From assembly GCF_048159605.1 (NCBI RefSeq), contig NZ_JBLREB010000001.1, forward strand, positions 496,001-560,000: a stretch of 64,000 nt of DNA. The letters are read 5' to 3'. The translations under genes were made by a program, and so were the position numbers. Under the pieces are notes generated by a model. That model was not told the origin of the DNA, searched no databases, and saw only the letters and a list, made by a program, of their open reading frames with translations. This stretch comes from Ectobacillus polymachus (GTDB taxonomy: Bacteria; Bacillota; Bacilli; Bacillales; Bacillaceae_G). This document shows positions 50,192 through 59,095 of the stretch, in pieces (positions within the stretch are counted from its first letter, which is position 1; each line of letters opens with the position of its first letter).

Positions 50192-51654
50192 CATGTATTC
50201 TTTTCTAATTCTGAACTTTTTTCGTTTAATAAATAACGTAGCTTTCTCACCGTAATTTGCAGTCGTTTGGCTGCTTCTTTTCTGTTTCCAAGCGTATGTT
50301 GGAGCGTTCTTACGATAAAAGCTTTGCCAATCTCGGATTCGAGTTGTTTCACTTGAGCGAGCACTTCGTCTAAATCAAGCTCTTCTTTTTGGTTGAAAGT
50401 AGTAAGAATCTCATCGGTCCATTCCTGTAAGAGAAGAGCTAAATAACTTTCCCCTGTTACAGTAGGTAAGGGTTCTATTCTAGAAATAGGGGGAGATTGT
50501 ACTTTCATATGTTTCATTACTTCATGGGCCGTTATAACTGCATGGCTGGAATCGGATAACGCAACGACCCGCGTAATAAAATTTGATAGCTCTCGTATAT
50601 TTCCGGGCCAATCATAATTTTGCAGTATTTTCATTGCCTCTTCAGAAAAGGTGATGTTTACATTTGGGTGACGTTGAAGGCAATGCTGCAAGAGTAAGGG
50701 AATGTCTTCTTTGCGGGCACGCAGAGGGGGAATTTGCAAATGAACGACATTCAGGCGGTAATATAAGTCTTCCCGAAATTTTTTTTGCCGTACGAATTCC
50801 TGCAGGTCTTCGTTTGTAGCTGCAATGATTTGAGTATTTGTCCGTAATATCGCTTCACTTCCGACACGCATGAATTCGCGTGTTTCGAGTACACGAAGCA
50901 GCTTCACTTGAATTGCAGGGGATGCTTCTGCGATTTCATCTAGAAATAGCGTGCCCTTGTTCGTAATTTCAAATAGCCCTTTCCGCTGATTGGCTGCACC
51001 TGTGAAGGCTCCTTTTTCATGCCCGAAAAGTTCGCTTTCTAATAATGATTCCGAGATAGCGCCGCAATTGACGCCAATAAACGATTCATGACTACGCGGG
51101 CTAGCGTGATGGAGAAAGCGAGATAATAATTCTTTTCCTGTACCTGTTTCTCCTTCAATTAATACATTGACCTGCTTCTGGGCAACGCGGTAGGCAGTTT
51201 GAATCAATTGATTCATGTCTTTATTCTGTCCGACGATAAGTCCTACTTCACTCGCTAATTCTCTCATATGCTTTTGGGTAACGTTTATATTCGACAGAAG
51301 GAGCTGATCCAGCTGTTTTTCCAGTAGATCGATATCCTCAAATGGCTTTTCTAAATAATCACTCGCTCCTAGTTTAATGGCATCAACAGCAGTTTGAATC
51401 GTACTGTAGCCTGTCATAATAATCGCTTTACACATCGGCTGTAGTTTTTTTAGGTGTTGTAGTAGTGAAAGACCATCCGCATCTGGTAGTTTTAAATCAA
51501 TCATAGCAGCTTGAAACAAATGCTTTGTAAAATCAAGGTTGGAAAAAGCCTTTCCACTATTAACAAAGGTTACTTGATATCCTTTCGAACGAAATAGGTG
51601 AGAGAGAAATGTGCCAATTTCCTTTTCGTCGTCTACAATTAATAGATTTGTCAT
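50191..51654 (-). CDS. Sigma-54-dependent response regulator (NtrC family)
   Basis: This 487-residue regulator has three parts: a receiver domain (DD at 8-9, phospho-Asp53 in MIDLKLPDADG), an AAA+ domain and a Fis-type helix-turn-helix. The AAA+ domain has Walker A GETGTGKELLSRF, the sigma-54 contact loop GAFTGA in HEKGAFTGAANQ, and Walker B FLDEIAEA. The C-terminus is NRKEAAKRLQITVRKLRYLL. It starts at ATG with GAGAGGTGATACA upstream. Its operon mates are the kinase and an Fe-ADH. A perfect sigma-54 promoter lies 7 kb away, before the adh-aldh operon. NtrC-type response regulators are rare in bacilli. Confidence 0.94.
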   Translation of the reverse strand: MTNLLIVDDEKEIGTFLSHLFRSKGYQVTFVNSGKAFSNLDFTKHLFQAAMIDLKLPDADGLSLLQHLKKLQPMCKAIIMTGYSTIQTAVDAIKLGASDYLEKPFEDIDLLEKQLDQLLLSNINVTQKHMRELASEVGLIVGQNKDMNQLIQTAYRVAQKQVNVLIEGETGTGKELLSRFLHHASPRSHESFIGVNCGAISESLLESELFGHEKGAFTGAANQRKGLFEITNKGTLFLDEIAEASPAIQVKLLRVLETREFMRVGSEAILRTNTQIIAATNEDLQEFVRQKKFREDLYYRLNVVHLQIPPLRARKEDIPLLLQHCLQRHPNVNITFSEEAMKILQNYDWPGNIRELSNFITRVVALSDSSHAVITAHEVMKHMKVQSPPISRIEPLPTVTGESYLALLLQEWTDEILTTFNQKEELDLDEVLAQVKQLESEIGKAFIVRTLQHTLGNRKEAAKRLQITVRKLRYLLNEKSSELEKNT

Positions 51655-51696
51655 TGTATCACCTCTCACATTAGCATTATGTAGATAGGTTTCGCG

Positions 51697-53337
51697 TTAT
51701 GGGTTTATGGGGTCTCGCTGTAAAGGAAGCTTTAAGGTGAATGTGCTTCCCTTATTTAGCGTGCTTATCACATCAATGGTTCCGCCATGTGCTTTTGCAA
51801 TTCCGATGCTGACGGATAGGCCGAGTCCGGTGCCTTTTTCTGATTCTTTCGTTGTATAAAACGGATGAAATATTTCGGAAAGTCTATTTTCTTCAATACC
51901 AATGCCATTATCCGTAACCGATAAATGGACTTCATTAGGCTGTAACGATGTTTCAATGATGATTTCTTTCTTTTCTGCAACTGTTAGGGCATCTTTTGCA
52001 TTTAATAGCAAATTAATGATGATTTGTTCTATTTGCGGCTGGCTTGCTTCAATCATAGGCAAGTAGTCTGAAAGAAGGGTTTGTATTTTGATTTGCTGAT
52101 CCTCTATTTGATATTTGAGTAGATTCAATACTTGCTCTACCGCTTCATTTAAGGAACAGGAAGAGAAAGTGTACGTATCCTGCCTGGAAAAGGTAAGAAG
52201 ACTTTTAATGATTTGTTTACAGCGAACGCCGCAATTTTTAATGTCAGAGAGCAGTGTATAGGATGGTGAATCGCTTGCTATATCGCGAAGTAATAGCTGA
52301 GAATTACCAAGAATTGCGGTTAAAGGACTATTTAATTCATGGGCAACACCTGCCGCCATTTCACCTATGGCGGCAAGCTTTCCAGAGTGGAGCAGATGCA
52401 CTTCTAGTTTTCTCTTTTCGGTTACGTCCTTCATGTACGCAATCACGGCATATACTTCCTGTTTATGATTGTGTACGGGGTAGGTATGCAGCTCACACGT
52501 TGTCTGCTCTTCAAAATAGATTTCCTTATAGCCGGGTTTTCCTTGGTGAAATGTTTCCATAACCAGTGTTTGACATGCTTTTTCTAGCATAAAATCGATG
52601 GATTGCTCCTGGCAATGGAAGAAAGCTTGGACAGAGTCATTGTAGCGAAGTATATGTCCATCTTGGTCAAATACAATGATCATATCTTCTACTGCTTTAA
52701 AAGTGTCTTCCCATTCCTGCTTGGCACGAAGCACTTCATGATACAATTGGGTGTTTTCGATACTAACAGCAAGATGTGTGCTAAGTTGTTCAAGAAAAGC
52801 AAGATCATCGATTTCCCATTCCGTTTCAGAGTTCCGTCCAATACTTAGTACAGCAATTTTTTTGTTTTTGCTATAGATAGGCAATACTAAAATCGTTTTT
52901 AGATGAAGTGCAGTAAGATAGGTTTTTTCGTAAAAGTCGTAATCAGCAGTGTCTTGTAAACGCTTTAAAATAATTTGCCGTGTTGATAAAGAAGACCAAT
53001 AAAGTGAATTCTCGTTTGGTACTATAGCTCCAATTTCTAGCATATGACTATGATCGGGATAGACATTGGTTAAGGTAAGTCGTTCATTCTGAAAAAGTAA
53101 TAAGCCGAGACGGTCAAACGGAACGAGTACATTTAATTTATGTATCATATTTTTTAAAATGTCATCAAGGGACATATCAATTTTGATGCTCTTCATTATT
53201 TCATTCATAATTTCAAGCTGCATATTTTTCTTGCGCAATTGTGTAACAGTTTGTTTCAGTTCGGTATAATAATTTTTTTTCGAGGATTTAACGCCCGTTA
53301 AGAGGGCAATCATGTCTTGTTTGTCCTCTAGCAACAT
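51697..53337 (-). CDS. Soluble sensor histidine kinase (GAF-PAS-HisKA-HATPase)
   Basis: This 546-residue protein has no membrane helix. A coiled coil (about 20-50) leads to a GAF domain (about 50-200) and a PAS domain (about 212-310). HisKA follows, with phospho-His333 in GVAHELNSPLTAI, then the N box NLLLNAKDAL and G boxes DNGIGI and GTGLGLSV. It probably senses a cytosolic signal such as an alcohol, an aldehyde or redox state. It lies 11 bases after the Fe-ADH gene and 42 bases before the response regulator gene, so all three are one operon. Confidence 0.93.
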   Translation of the reverse strand: MLLEDKQDMIALLTGVKSSKKNYYTELKQTVTQLRKKNMQLEIMNEIMKSIKIDMSLDDILKNMIHKLNVLVPFDRLGLLLFQNERLTLTNVYPDHSHMLEIGAIVPNENSLYWSSLSTRQIILKRLQDTADYDFYEKTYLTALHLKTILVLPIYSKNKKIAVLSIGRNSETEWEIDDLAFLEQLSTHLAVSIENTQLYHEVLRAKQEWEDTFKAVEDMIIVFDQDGHILRYNDSVQAFFHCQEQSIDFMLEKACQTLVMETFHQGKPGYKEIYFEEQTTCELHTYPVHNHKQEVYAVIAYMKDVTEKRKLEVHLLHSGKLAAIGEMAAGVAHELNSPLTAILGNSQLLLRDIASDSPSYTLLSDIKNCGVRCKQIIKSLLTFSRQDTYTFSSCSLNEAVEQVLNLLKYQIEDQQIKIQTLLSDYLPMIEASQPQIEQIIINLLLNAKDALTVAEKKEIIIETSLQPNEVHLSVTDNGIGIEENRLSEIFHPFYTTKESEKGTGLGLSVSIGIAKAHGGTIDVISTLNKGSTFTLKLPLQRDPINP

Positions 53338-53348
53338 GCTTCACCACC

Positions 53349-54497
53349 TTATAATGCATTATGAAGTAACTGTTTCATTTTTATAAGATCCATATCGCGA
53401 GGATTTGTAATCATACAGGCATCCTCTAAAGCCGAATTGCTAATCTGTTCAAGGTCTTCCTCTGTAATATTTACCTCACGAAGCCATTTGGGTGTTCCAA
53501 TATCGGCAGAAAGATCTTTAACAAATTGAATCGCTGCATTACCAGCTTCACGCTCGGTTAATCCTCTCGTATCAATACCCATACAGGTTGCAATGGTCGC
53601 AAACCTTTTCGGAGAAGCAATCATATTAAACTCCATAACATGCGGAAGTAAAATTGCATTAATTTCCCCGTGTGATAACGGGAATTTTCCGCCAATTGCA
53701 TGGGAAATGGCGTGAGCTGCGCCTAAGATCGCATTAGAAAAGGCAAGTCCGGCCTGCAAGCTTGCCATCGCCATTGCTTCTTTTGCCTCTTCGTTTGTTT
53801 TGGAGGCAACAGACGGCCGTAAATAGGTAGCGACAAGCGATAAGGCATTTTTTGCTTGCACATCCGTAAGGGGGGTTGCTGCAATACTGACAAACGCTTC
53901 AATAGAATGAGTAAGCACGTCCATTCCAGTTGAAGCGGTTAAGAAACTATCCTTGGTGACGAGTGTGTAGGGGTCGACAATAGCGATGTCTGGAACCAAT
54001 GTTTTTGAAATGATCGTCATTTTTTTCTTACGTACTGAATCTACAATAACGGAAAACTGAGAAACTTCAGAGCCCGAGCCAGCCGTGGTCATAATCATAA
54101 TCATAGGGGGGAGAGGCTTTTCGATTTTATCGACTCCTTCATAGTCGGAAATGGTTCCGCCATTTGTTACAAGAATGGCAATGGCCTTAGCAACATCTAG
54201 TACACTGCCTCCGCCTACACCAAGAATTGCATCACATTCATTCTCGATAAACGCACGGCTTCCAGCGAGAACAACTGCATCGTCTGGATTAACCCTCACA
54301 TCTAAAAAAGTGGCGAAAGACAACTGTGCCTCTTTACAAATTACCATCACAGTTTCTAACCAGCCAACATTCGCAACTCCTTTATCGCTGACGATTAACA
54401 CTTTCTTTGCACCAAGCCGTAAGCAAGCATCACCGGCTTGCTTGATCGCATTTTTACCAAATATAATTTCAGGTGTGACAAATTTCGTAATTCTCAT
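53349..54497 (-). CDS. Iron-containing alcohol dehydrogenase
   Basis: This 382-residue group III ADH has the NAD site GVGGGSVLDVAKAIA, PTTAGSGSE-like TTAGSGSEVSQFS, and iron ligands in HAISHAIGGKFPLSHGE. AGGAGATTGCG precedes the ATG. It is the first gene of an operon with the two-component genes, so either it makes or removes the signal they sense or it shares their control. No sigma-54 motif is visible in its own upstream DNA. Substrate not known. Confidence 0.92.
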   Translation of the reverse strand: MRITKFVTPEIIFGKNAIKQAGDACLRLGAKKVLIVSDKGVANVGWLETVMVICKEAQLSFATFLDVRVNPDDAVVLAGSRAFIENECDAILGVGGGSVLDVAKAIAILVTNGGTISDYEGVDKIEKPLPPMIMIMTTAGSGSEVSQFSVIVDSVRKKKMTIISKTLVPDIAIVDPYTLVTKDSFLTASTGMDVLTHSIEAFVSIAATPLTDVQAKNALSLVATYLRPSVASKTNEEAKEAMAMASLQAGLAFSNAILGAAHAISHAIGGKFPLSHGEINAILLPHVMEFNMIASPKRFATIATCMGIDTRGLTEREAGNAAIQFVKDLSADIGTPKWLREVNITEEDLEQISNSALEDACMITNPRDMDLIKMKQLLHNAL

Positions 54498-54650
54498 CGC
54501 AATCTCCTATATGTAAATTATATTTATACTAATTTATCCGTAAAATATGTAAATTCCTGTTTTCTTTTTGCCGAATATAAGAAAAATTTTTTTGCAGCAT
54601 AAAAAAAGGCGATGCCCTTATACAAGCATCGCCCTCGAAAATTAAAGTTT

Positions 54651-55097
54651 TTAAAAACACGTAAACGAAATAATTCTCCTTGTATCAATACCAAAAATCA
54701 TCCAGGAACGACCATTCCATCTAAAACCAGCAACAGATCTTGGACCTACGAAAATGGGATAAAACCAAAACCCTTCACCATTGCTGAGCCATATATAAGT
54801 ATTACGAAACTGGCACAACCTAATTGCTCCTGGGTCAACAGCAAATGGTGAAGCAGCTGCTTGTTGAGGAATAAATGGTGGAGGAGGAGCAGTTGGAGCT
54901 TGTGGAATTTGTGATCCGGGTATACCTGGAAAACCTGATGGTCCTGCAAACTCAGGTCCTGGAAAACCTGATGGTCCCGCAAACTCAGGTCCTGGTAAAC
55001 CTGGTGGTCCAGGAAACGAGGGCACTGGTAAACTTGGAAATTGACGCTCCAATTGCTGATCATTATTTCTATAGGAGTATACTGTCTGATTATACAT
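54651..55097 (-). CDS. Pro/Gly-rich collagen-like protein with aromatic C-terminal domain
   Basis: This 148-residue protein has three parts. First is a short polar N-terminus. Then comes a collagen-like Pro/Gly zone (about 22-75) with two copies of PGPEFAGPSGF and a PTAPPPP stretch. Last is a conserved-looking aromatic C-terminal domain (residues about 90-148) with NTYIWLSNGEGFWFYP, then FRWNGRSWMIFGID. From memory this C-terminal domain recurs in Bacillaceae proteins of unknown function, possibly spore-surface proteins. There is no signal peptide. AAGGTGGTG precedes the ATG. Confidence 0.7.
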   Translation of the reverse strand: MYNQTVYSYRNNDQQLERQFPSLPVPSFPGPPGLPGPEFAGPSGFPGPEFAGPSGFPGIPGSQIPQAPTAPPPPFIPQQAAASPFAVDPGAIRLCQFRNTYIWLSNGEGFWFYPIFVGPRSVAGFRWNGRSWMIFGIDTRRIISFTCF

Positions 55098-55413
55098 TTA
55101 AAACACCACCTTACCTTAAATAAATCTCTAGAGTATTAGTATGTTGTACTGTTCTTTTGTGAAGCTTATTCGCAGTCTAAATAACTGCCTATTATCTTCC
55201 AAAAATAAACAATAAGGGGCACCGCCACATGCCCATCTAGCTTACAACAAAGTATAACTTGAAGTTGTCCTACTAAGTGATAATTCAATATTGGTGGTAT
55301 TCTTAAACTACAGACAAAATTTTTATTCAGCGTGCTGTGCTGAATGAGACGGCTTTCCTATAAAAAACTTATTGAAGATAAGCCACGGATTGTTTAAGTA
55401 CATTAATCAAATA
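55098..55413. other. Intergenic region
   Basis: About 315 bases upstream of the collagen-like gene with no open frame or RNA gene I can support. It presumably holds that gene's promoter. No strong hairpin is seen. Confidence 0.35.
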
Positions 55414-55611
55414 CTAGTGTGGCGTATTCAATCCCCATGCAATAACTTGAAACAAAAGACCTAATGAAAGGAGCCCAAATCCCCATTTAATCATGGATTG
55501 TCTTGGGGCCGATTTTACATATTCCATAAAAATAAAGATTGAACCAATAAAAGATGCAATAATACCTAGACCACCTAAACTCCAAGCCCACCAACCTAAC
55601 AAACCAATCAC
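55414..55611 (-). CDS. Small membrane protein with two helices
   Basis: The 65-residue protein has helices at about 8-30 and 42-60 joined by EYVKSAPRQSM. GTG 55611 lies within a GAGAGGTG ribosome site; TTG 55602 six bases after it is the more likely start (62 residues). I do not recognise the family. A single minus-strand gene. Confidence 0.55.
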   Translation of the reverse strand: MIGLLGWWAWSLGGLGIIASFIGSIFIFMEYVKSAPRQSMIKWGFGLLSLGLLFQVIAWGLNTPH

Positions 55612-56071
55612 CTCTCACATATATAAACTTCAGCATAATCATATCAAACAAGGAATATATATTTGGTAATTTTACCAAAAATTACATTTAAAAAGTAGTC
55701 GATAAAAAGGGGAAATCAGTTTTTTCTACTTTGTGAAGAAATGTACTTAAACTAAACTGAACGTTACTTTAAGTACAAGCTTTCACAAACCTTCTATTTG
55801 TTTTAACAAATAATCCATTGATCAGCTTTCAAAGTATTCAATCAAGATTCTTTGTATCGCTATGTGAAGTGAAATTGTAGGGAATTTGTAGTGGTAAAAA
55901 CATTGAAAAAGGCGAGGTTCATACTTTAAACCTCGCCTTTTTCAATAATAAGATTTCGTAAGGTTTTCGTACATATACCAAAACCTAAAACCAGCAATAT
56001 TATACTTCAACTATATTTTGGTATAGATATTACTATATATTTGCATAATCGTACACTTTACCCAGAAAAGG
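55612..56071. other. Intergenic region with a terminator
   Basis: 460 bases with no supported gene apart from the strong hairpin at 55902-55946. AT-rich. It includes the downstream end of the aldh operon. Confidence 0.4.
55902..55946. terminator. Strong bidirectional hairpin
   Basis: Perfect 18-bp arms (ATTGAAAAAGGCGAGGTT / AACCTCGCCTTTTTCAAT) have a 9-base loop and A/T-rich sides that allow termination in both directions. It is the first strong terminator downstream of the minus-strand adh-aldh operon. Confidence 0.85.
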
Positions 56072-57571
56072 TTAGTCCATGTTAATCCAGACGCTTTTCA
56101 CTTCTGTATAGTTTTCAAGTGCATAGCTACCCATTTCACGGCCAATTCCTGATTGCTTATAACCGCCAAACGGACTTGCTGCATCGAAGACGTTGTAGCA
56201 GTTTACCCACACCGTTCCGGCTTTAATGCGATGTGCTACGTAATGGGCTTTCTTAATATCCTGCGTCCAAACACCGGCTGCTAGCCCGTAATACGTATCA
56301 TTTGCCTTTGCAATCAGATCATCAATATCATCAAACGGCATTGCCGCGACCACCGGTCCAAAGATTTCTTCTTTTACAATCGTCATCGAATGATTGACAT
56401 CTGCAAAAATGGTAGGGGCAACAAAATAGCCTTGGTCAAATGGAATCGTACCACCTGCTAACACTTCCGCACCTTCTTCAATTCCTTTATCGATGTAAGT
56501 TTTCACACGATCTTGTTGCGCTTTGGAAATAAGAGGTCCCATTGTTGTCTCCTTGGATAAACCATTACCTTGTTTAATTGTTTTCGTAAGTGAAGCTAAA
56601 TCTGCTACCACATTGTCATACATATCCTTTTGTACATATAAGCGGCTGCCAGCACAGCATACTTGTCCTTGGTTAAACATAATGCCCATTAACGATCCTG
56701 GAACCGCACTAGTAAGATCAGCATCCGGTAAAATAATGTTTGGCGATTTTCCGCCAAGCTCTAATGTTACGCGTTTTAAGGAGTCACTTGCTTGGCGCAT
56801 AATATATTTTCCAACCGCTGTAGAACCGGTAAATGCTATTTTGTCGACGAGTGGATGATCAACAAGCGGTGCACCAGCTGTTTTTCCAAACCCAGGAACA
56901 ATATTGACTACACCTTTTGGAAATCCTGCTTCCTCCATTAATTGGGCTAAATACAGAGCAGATAACGGTGTTTGTTCAGCAGGCTTCAATACGACCGTAC
57001 AGCCAGTCGCAAGAGCCGCGCCAAGTTTCCAAGTAGCCATTAATAATGGGAAGTTCCACGGAATAATTTGTCCAACAACTCCAACTGCTTCATGGCGTGT
57101 ATAGTTGAAATAGTTGCCATTCACAGGAATAGTTTGTCCAGTCATTTTTGTTGCCCAACCTGCAAAGTAGCGGAAATGTTCAATTGCTAGTGGAATGTCA
57201 GCATTCGAGGTTTCTCGAATCGGCTTTCCGTTATCCAATGTTTCAAGTTGTGCTAGCTCAAGTTTATGCTCCTCCATAAGATCAGCTAGTTTATAGATTA
57301 AGTGACTTCTTTCAGATGCGCTCATTCTTGACCATGGTCCATGATCGAATGCCTCTCGTGCTGCCCGTACAGCTAAATCGATATCATTCGGATCCGCCTC
57401 TGCCACGTCAGCAAGTTTTTCCCCAGTAGCTGGATTCAATGTTTCAAACGTTTTTCCAGAAAGAGAGTTTACCCATTCTCCGTTAATATAGAGTTTTTTC
57501 ACACCCGTTAAAAAGGCTATTAATCTCGGACTTAATCCTGTTTTTGTTGTACCTGTGTTTGTCATCATCAT
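56072..57571 (-). CDS. NAD-dependent aldehyde dehydrogenase
   Basis: This 499-residue ALDH has the oxyanion Asn in IPWNFPLLMATWK, NAD motif FTGSTAVGKYI, catalytic Glu in LELGGKSPNI, catalytic Cys in NQGQVCCAGSRLYV and the C-terminal PFGGYKQSGIGRE. It resembles acetaldehyde/DhaS-type enzymes. It starts at a run of ATG codons after AGGAGAG. It lies 60 bases after the adh gene on the same strand, so alcohol and aldehyde oxidation are co-expressed, probably from the sigma-54 promoter upstream of adh. Confidence 0.93.
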   Translation of the reverse strand: MMMTNTGTTKTGLSPRLIAFLTGVKKLYINGEWVNSLSGKTFETLNPATGEKLADVAEADPNDIDLAVRAAREAFDHGPWSRMSASERSHLIYKLADLMEEHKLELAQLETLDNGKPIRETSNADIPLAIEHFRYFAGWATKMTGQTIPVNGNYFNYTRHEAVGVVGQIIPWNFPLLMATWKLGAALATGCTVVLKPAEQTPLSALYLAQLMEEAGFPKGVVNIVPGFGKTAGAPLVDHPLVDKIAFTGSTAVGKYIMRQASDSLKRVTLELGGKSPNIILPDADLTSAVPGSLMGIMFNQGQVCCAGSRLYVQKDMYDNVVADLASLTKTIKQGNGLSKETTMGPLISKAQQDRVKTYIDKGIEEGAEVLAGGTIPFDQGYFVAPTIFADVNHSMTIVKEEIFGPVVAAMPFDDIDDLIAKANDTYYGLAAGVWTQDIKKAHYVAHRIKAGTVWVNCYNVFDAASPFGGYKQSGIGREMGSYALENYTEVKSVWINMD

Positions 57572-57631
57572 CTCTCCTAATCTACTTGATATCTATAAAA
57601 AGGCTTATCGACGAAGCAGCACTGTACCATA

Positions 57632-58669
57632 TTACAAGGTTAGGACAACACGTCCATTAATCTTGCCCGTTTCCATACGATGAAAAACATCATTAATCGC
57701 ATCTAGCGGTTGGGTTTCAATATTTGTGCGGACCTTACCTTGGGCCGCAAATGATAGGGCTTCTATTAAATCTTTTCTCGTACCAACAATCGAACCTTTT
57801 ACTGTTACTCCATTTAGCACTGTATCAAAAATTGGAATTGGTAATTCATCGTTAGGAAGTCCGACTACTACTAATGTTCCGCCACGTTTTACAGATTGGT
57901 ACGCTTGTTCAAATGGTCTTTTTGCAACAGCTACGCTAATGGCTGATTGAACGCCGCCTACCTTCTCATGAATGGCTTGTACCGGATTGACGTTTAATCC
58001 GTTAATCGTAAGGTCAGCTCCTAATTCCTTTGCTAGCTCAAGCTTGTCGTCTTGAATATCAACGGCAATGACATTAAAGCCCATTGCTTTTGCATATTGC
58101 AGTGCAACATGACCGAGACCGCCGATGCCAAAAATCGCTACCCAGTCACCTGGCTTTGCGTCAGATACTTTTAACGCTTTATAGGTCGTTACTCCTGCAC
58201 AGAAAATAGGGGAAACTTCTGCGAATTCAAGATTATCTGGAATCTTTACTACATAGTTTGCAGGTGCCTTGCAATATTCGGCATAGCCGCCATCAACGGA
58301 ATAACCTGCATTCAATTGATGCGGACATAACGTTTCGCGACCCGTTAAACAGTATTCACATTCGCCACAGGCTGAATAAAGCCACGGAATCCCAACCCGA
58401 TCTCCTGCCTTAATCGAAGTTACACCTTCTCCAACTTCTTCGACGATTCCAACTCCTTCATGACCTGGAATAAGAGGAAGCTTCGGTTTTACAGGCCAGT
58501 CCCCGTGCACAGCATGTAAGTCAGTATGACAAACTCCGCACGCCTTAATTTTTACAAGAACTTCTCCATACTCGATTTCTGGAACAGGAACTTCCTTAAT
58601 TTCAAGCTGCTGATTAAACTCATTCACAACGGCTGCTCTCATCGTTCTGTTTTGCTGATTTGTAGACAT
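57632..58669 (-). CDS. adhA: Zinc-dependent alcohol dehydrogenase
   Basis: This 345-residue medium-chain ADH has catalytic Zn ligands Cys and His in KACGVCHTDLHA, GHEGVG and a further Cys in PIFCAGVTTYK. Structural Zn is held by four Cys in CGECEYCLTGRETLC. The NAD motif is GIGGLGHVALQYAK. ATG 58669 is chosen because AAGGGGG lies nine bases upstream; an ATG at 58678 directly abuts that site. It is probably an ethanol/primary alcohol dehydrogenase. First gene of the sigma-54 operon. Confidence 0.93.
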   Translation of the reverse strand: MSTNQQNRTMRAAVVNEFNQQLEIKEVPVPEIEYGEVLVKIKACGVCHTDLHAVHGDWPVKPKLPLIPGHEGVGIVEEVGEGVTSIKAGDRVGIPWLYSACGECEYCLTGRETLCPHQLNAGYSVDGGYAEYCKAPANYVVKIPDNLEFAEVSPIFCAGVTTYKALKVSDAKPGDWVAIFGIGGLGHVALQYAKAMGFNVIAVDIQDDKLELAKELGADLTINGLNVNPVQAIHEKVGGVQSAISVAVAKRPFEQAYQSVKRGGTLVVVGLPNDELPIPIFDTVLNGVTVKGSIVGTRKDLIEALSFAAQGKVRTNIETQPLDAINDVFHRMETGKINGRVVLTL

Positions 58670-58716
58670 ATAAAGCATCCCCCTTTTTATTTTGAGTGTG
58701 GTTCACTTTTTCTATA

Positions 58717-58732
58717 TGCAAGTAGCGTGCCA
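58717..58732 (-). promoter_or_regulatory. Perfect sigma-54 (-24/-12) promoter
   Basis: On the minus strand the sequence TGGCACGCTACTTGCA matches the sigma-54 consensus TGGCACG-N4-TTGCA at every fixed base. It lies about 48 bases before the adh start codon, in the correct direction. Transcription from it requires an AAA+ activator. Confidence 0.93.
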
Positions 58733-58764
58733 ATTTCTAAAACGCTTACAAGGAGAGGTTAATA

Positions 58765-58799
58765 GCTAGATAACTAGCAGATGTGCCAGAAAATCGGCA
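58765..58799. promoter_or_regulatory. Possible upstream activator sites for the sigma-54 promoter
   Basis: Two short inverted repeats lie 33-82 bases upstream of the -24 element: GCTAG-ATAA-CTAGC (58765-58778) and TGCC-N8-GGCA (58784-58799, flanked by AT/AT). Further GTGCC half-sites follow. Either could be the binding site of the NtrC-type regulator; this is inference from position. Confidence 0.4.
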
Positions 58800-59095
58800 T
58801 ATTTCGCCGTAAATAAGGAAGGCTTGTGCCGAGTTATTGCTAGTGGGACGGATTGCTCCTGTGTGATAAAGCAAGTGGAAAGAATGTGTAAATCAAAAAC
58901 GAGGGTAAGGAGACATATTGAGATTTTTAAAAGCAAAATATTTCATAATAGTTGGATTAATTATTGATTAAAGTAAGATTGTAAATTATGAATCTCATAA
59001 TTTTACAAAAGACCCATAAGAATCCATAAAAAGTTAATATTAGGCATGTATAATTTGGTGTTGTTGTAATAACTATTAAGAATTTGGAGGATTTC
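58800..59095. other. Intergenic region upstream of the giant secreted-protein gene
   Basis: About 300 bases between the divergent adh operon and the plus-strand gene at 59096. The last 50 bases carry a TGTATAATT -10-like element and the ribosome site TTGGAGG. I see no further gene. Confidence 0.4.

Noticed and set aside
54498..54640. Searched for a sigma-54 promoter upstream of the Fe-ADH operon
   Set aside because: No GG-N10-GC element with TGGCAC/TTGC character is present on the minus strand there.
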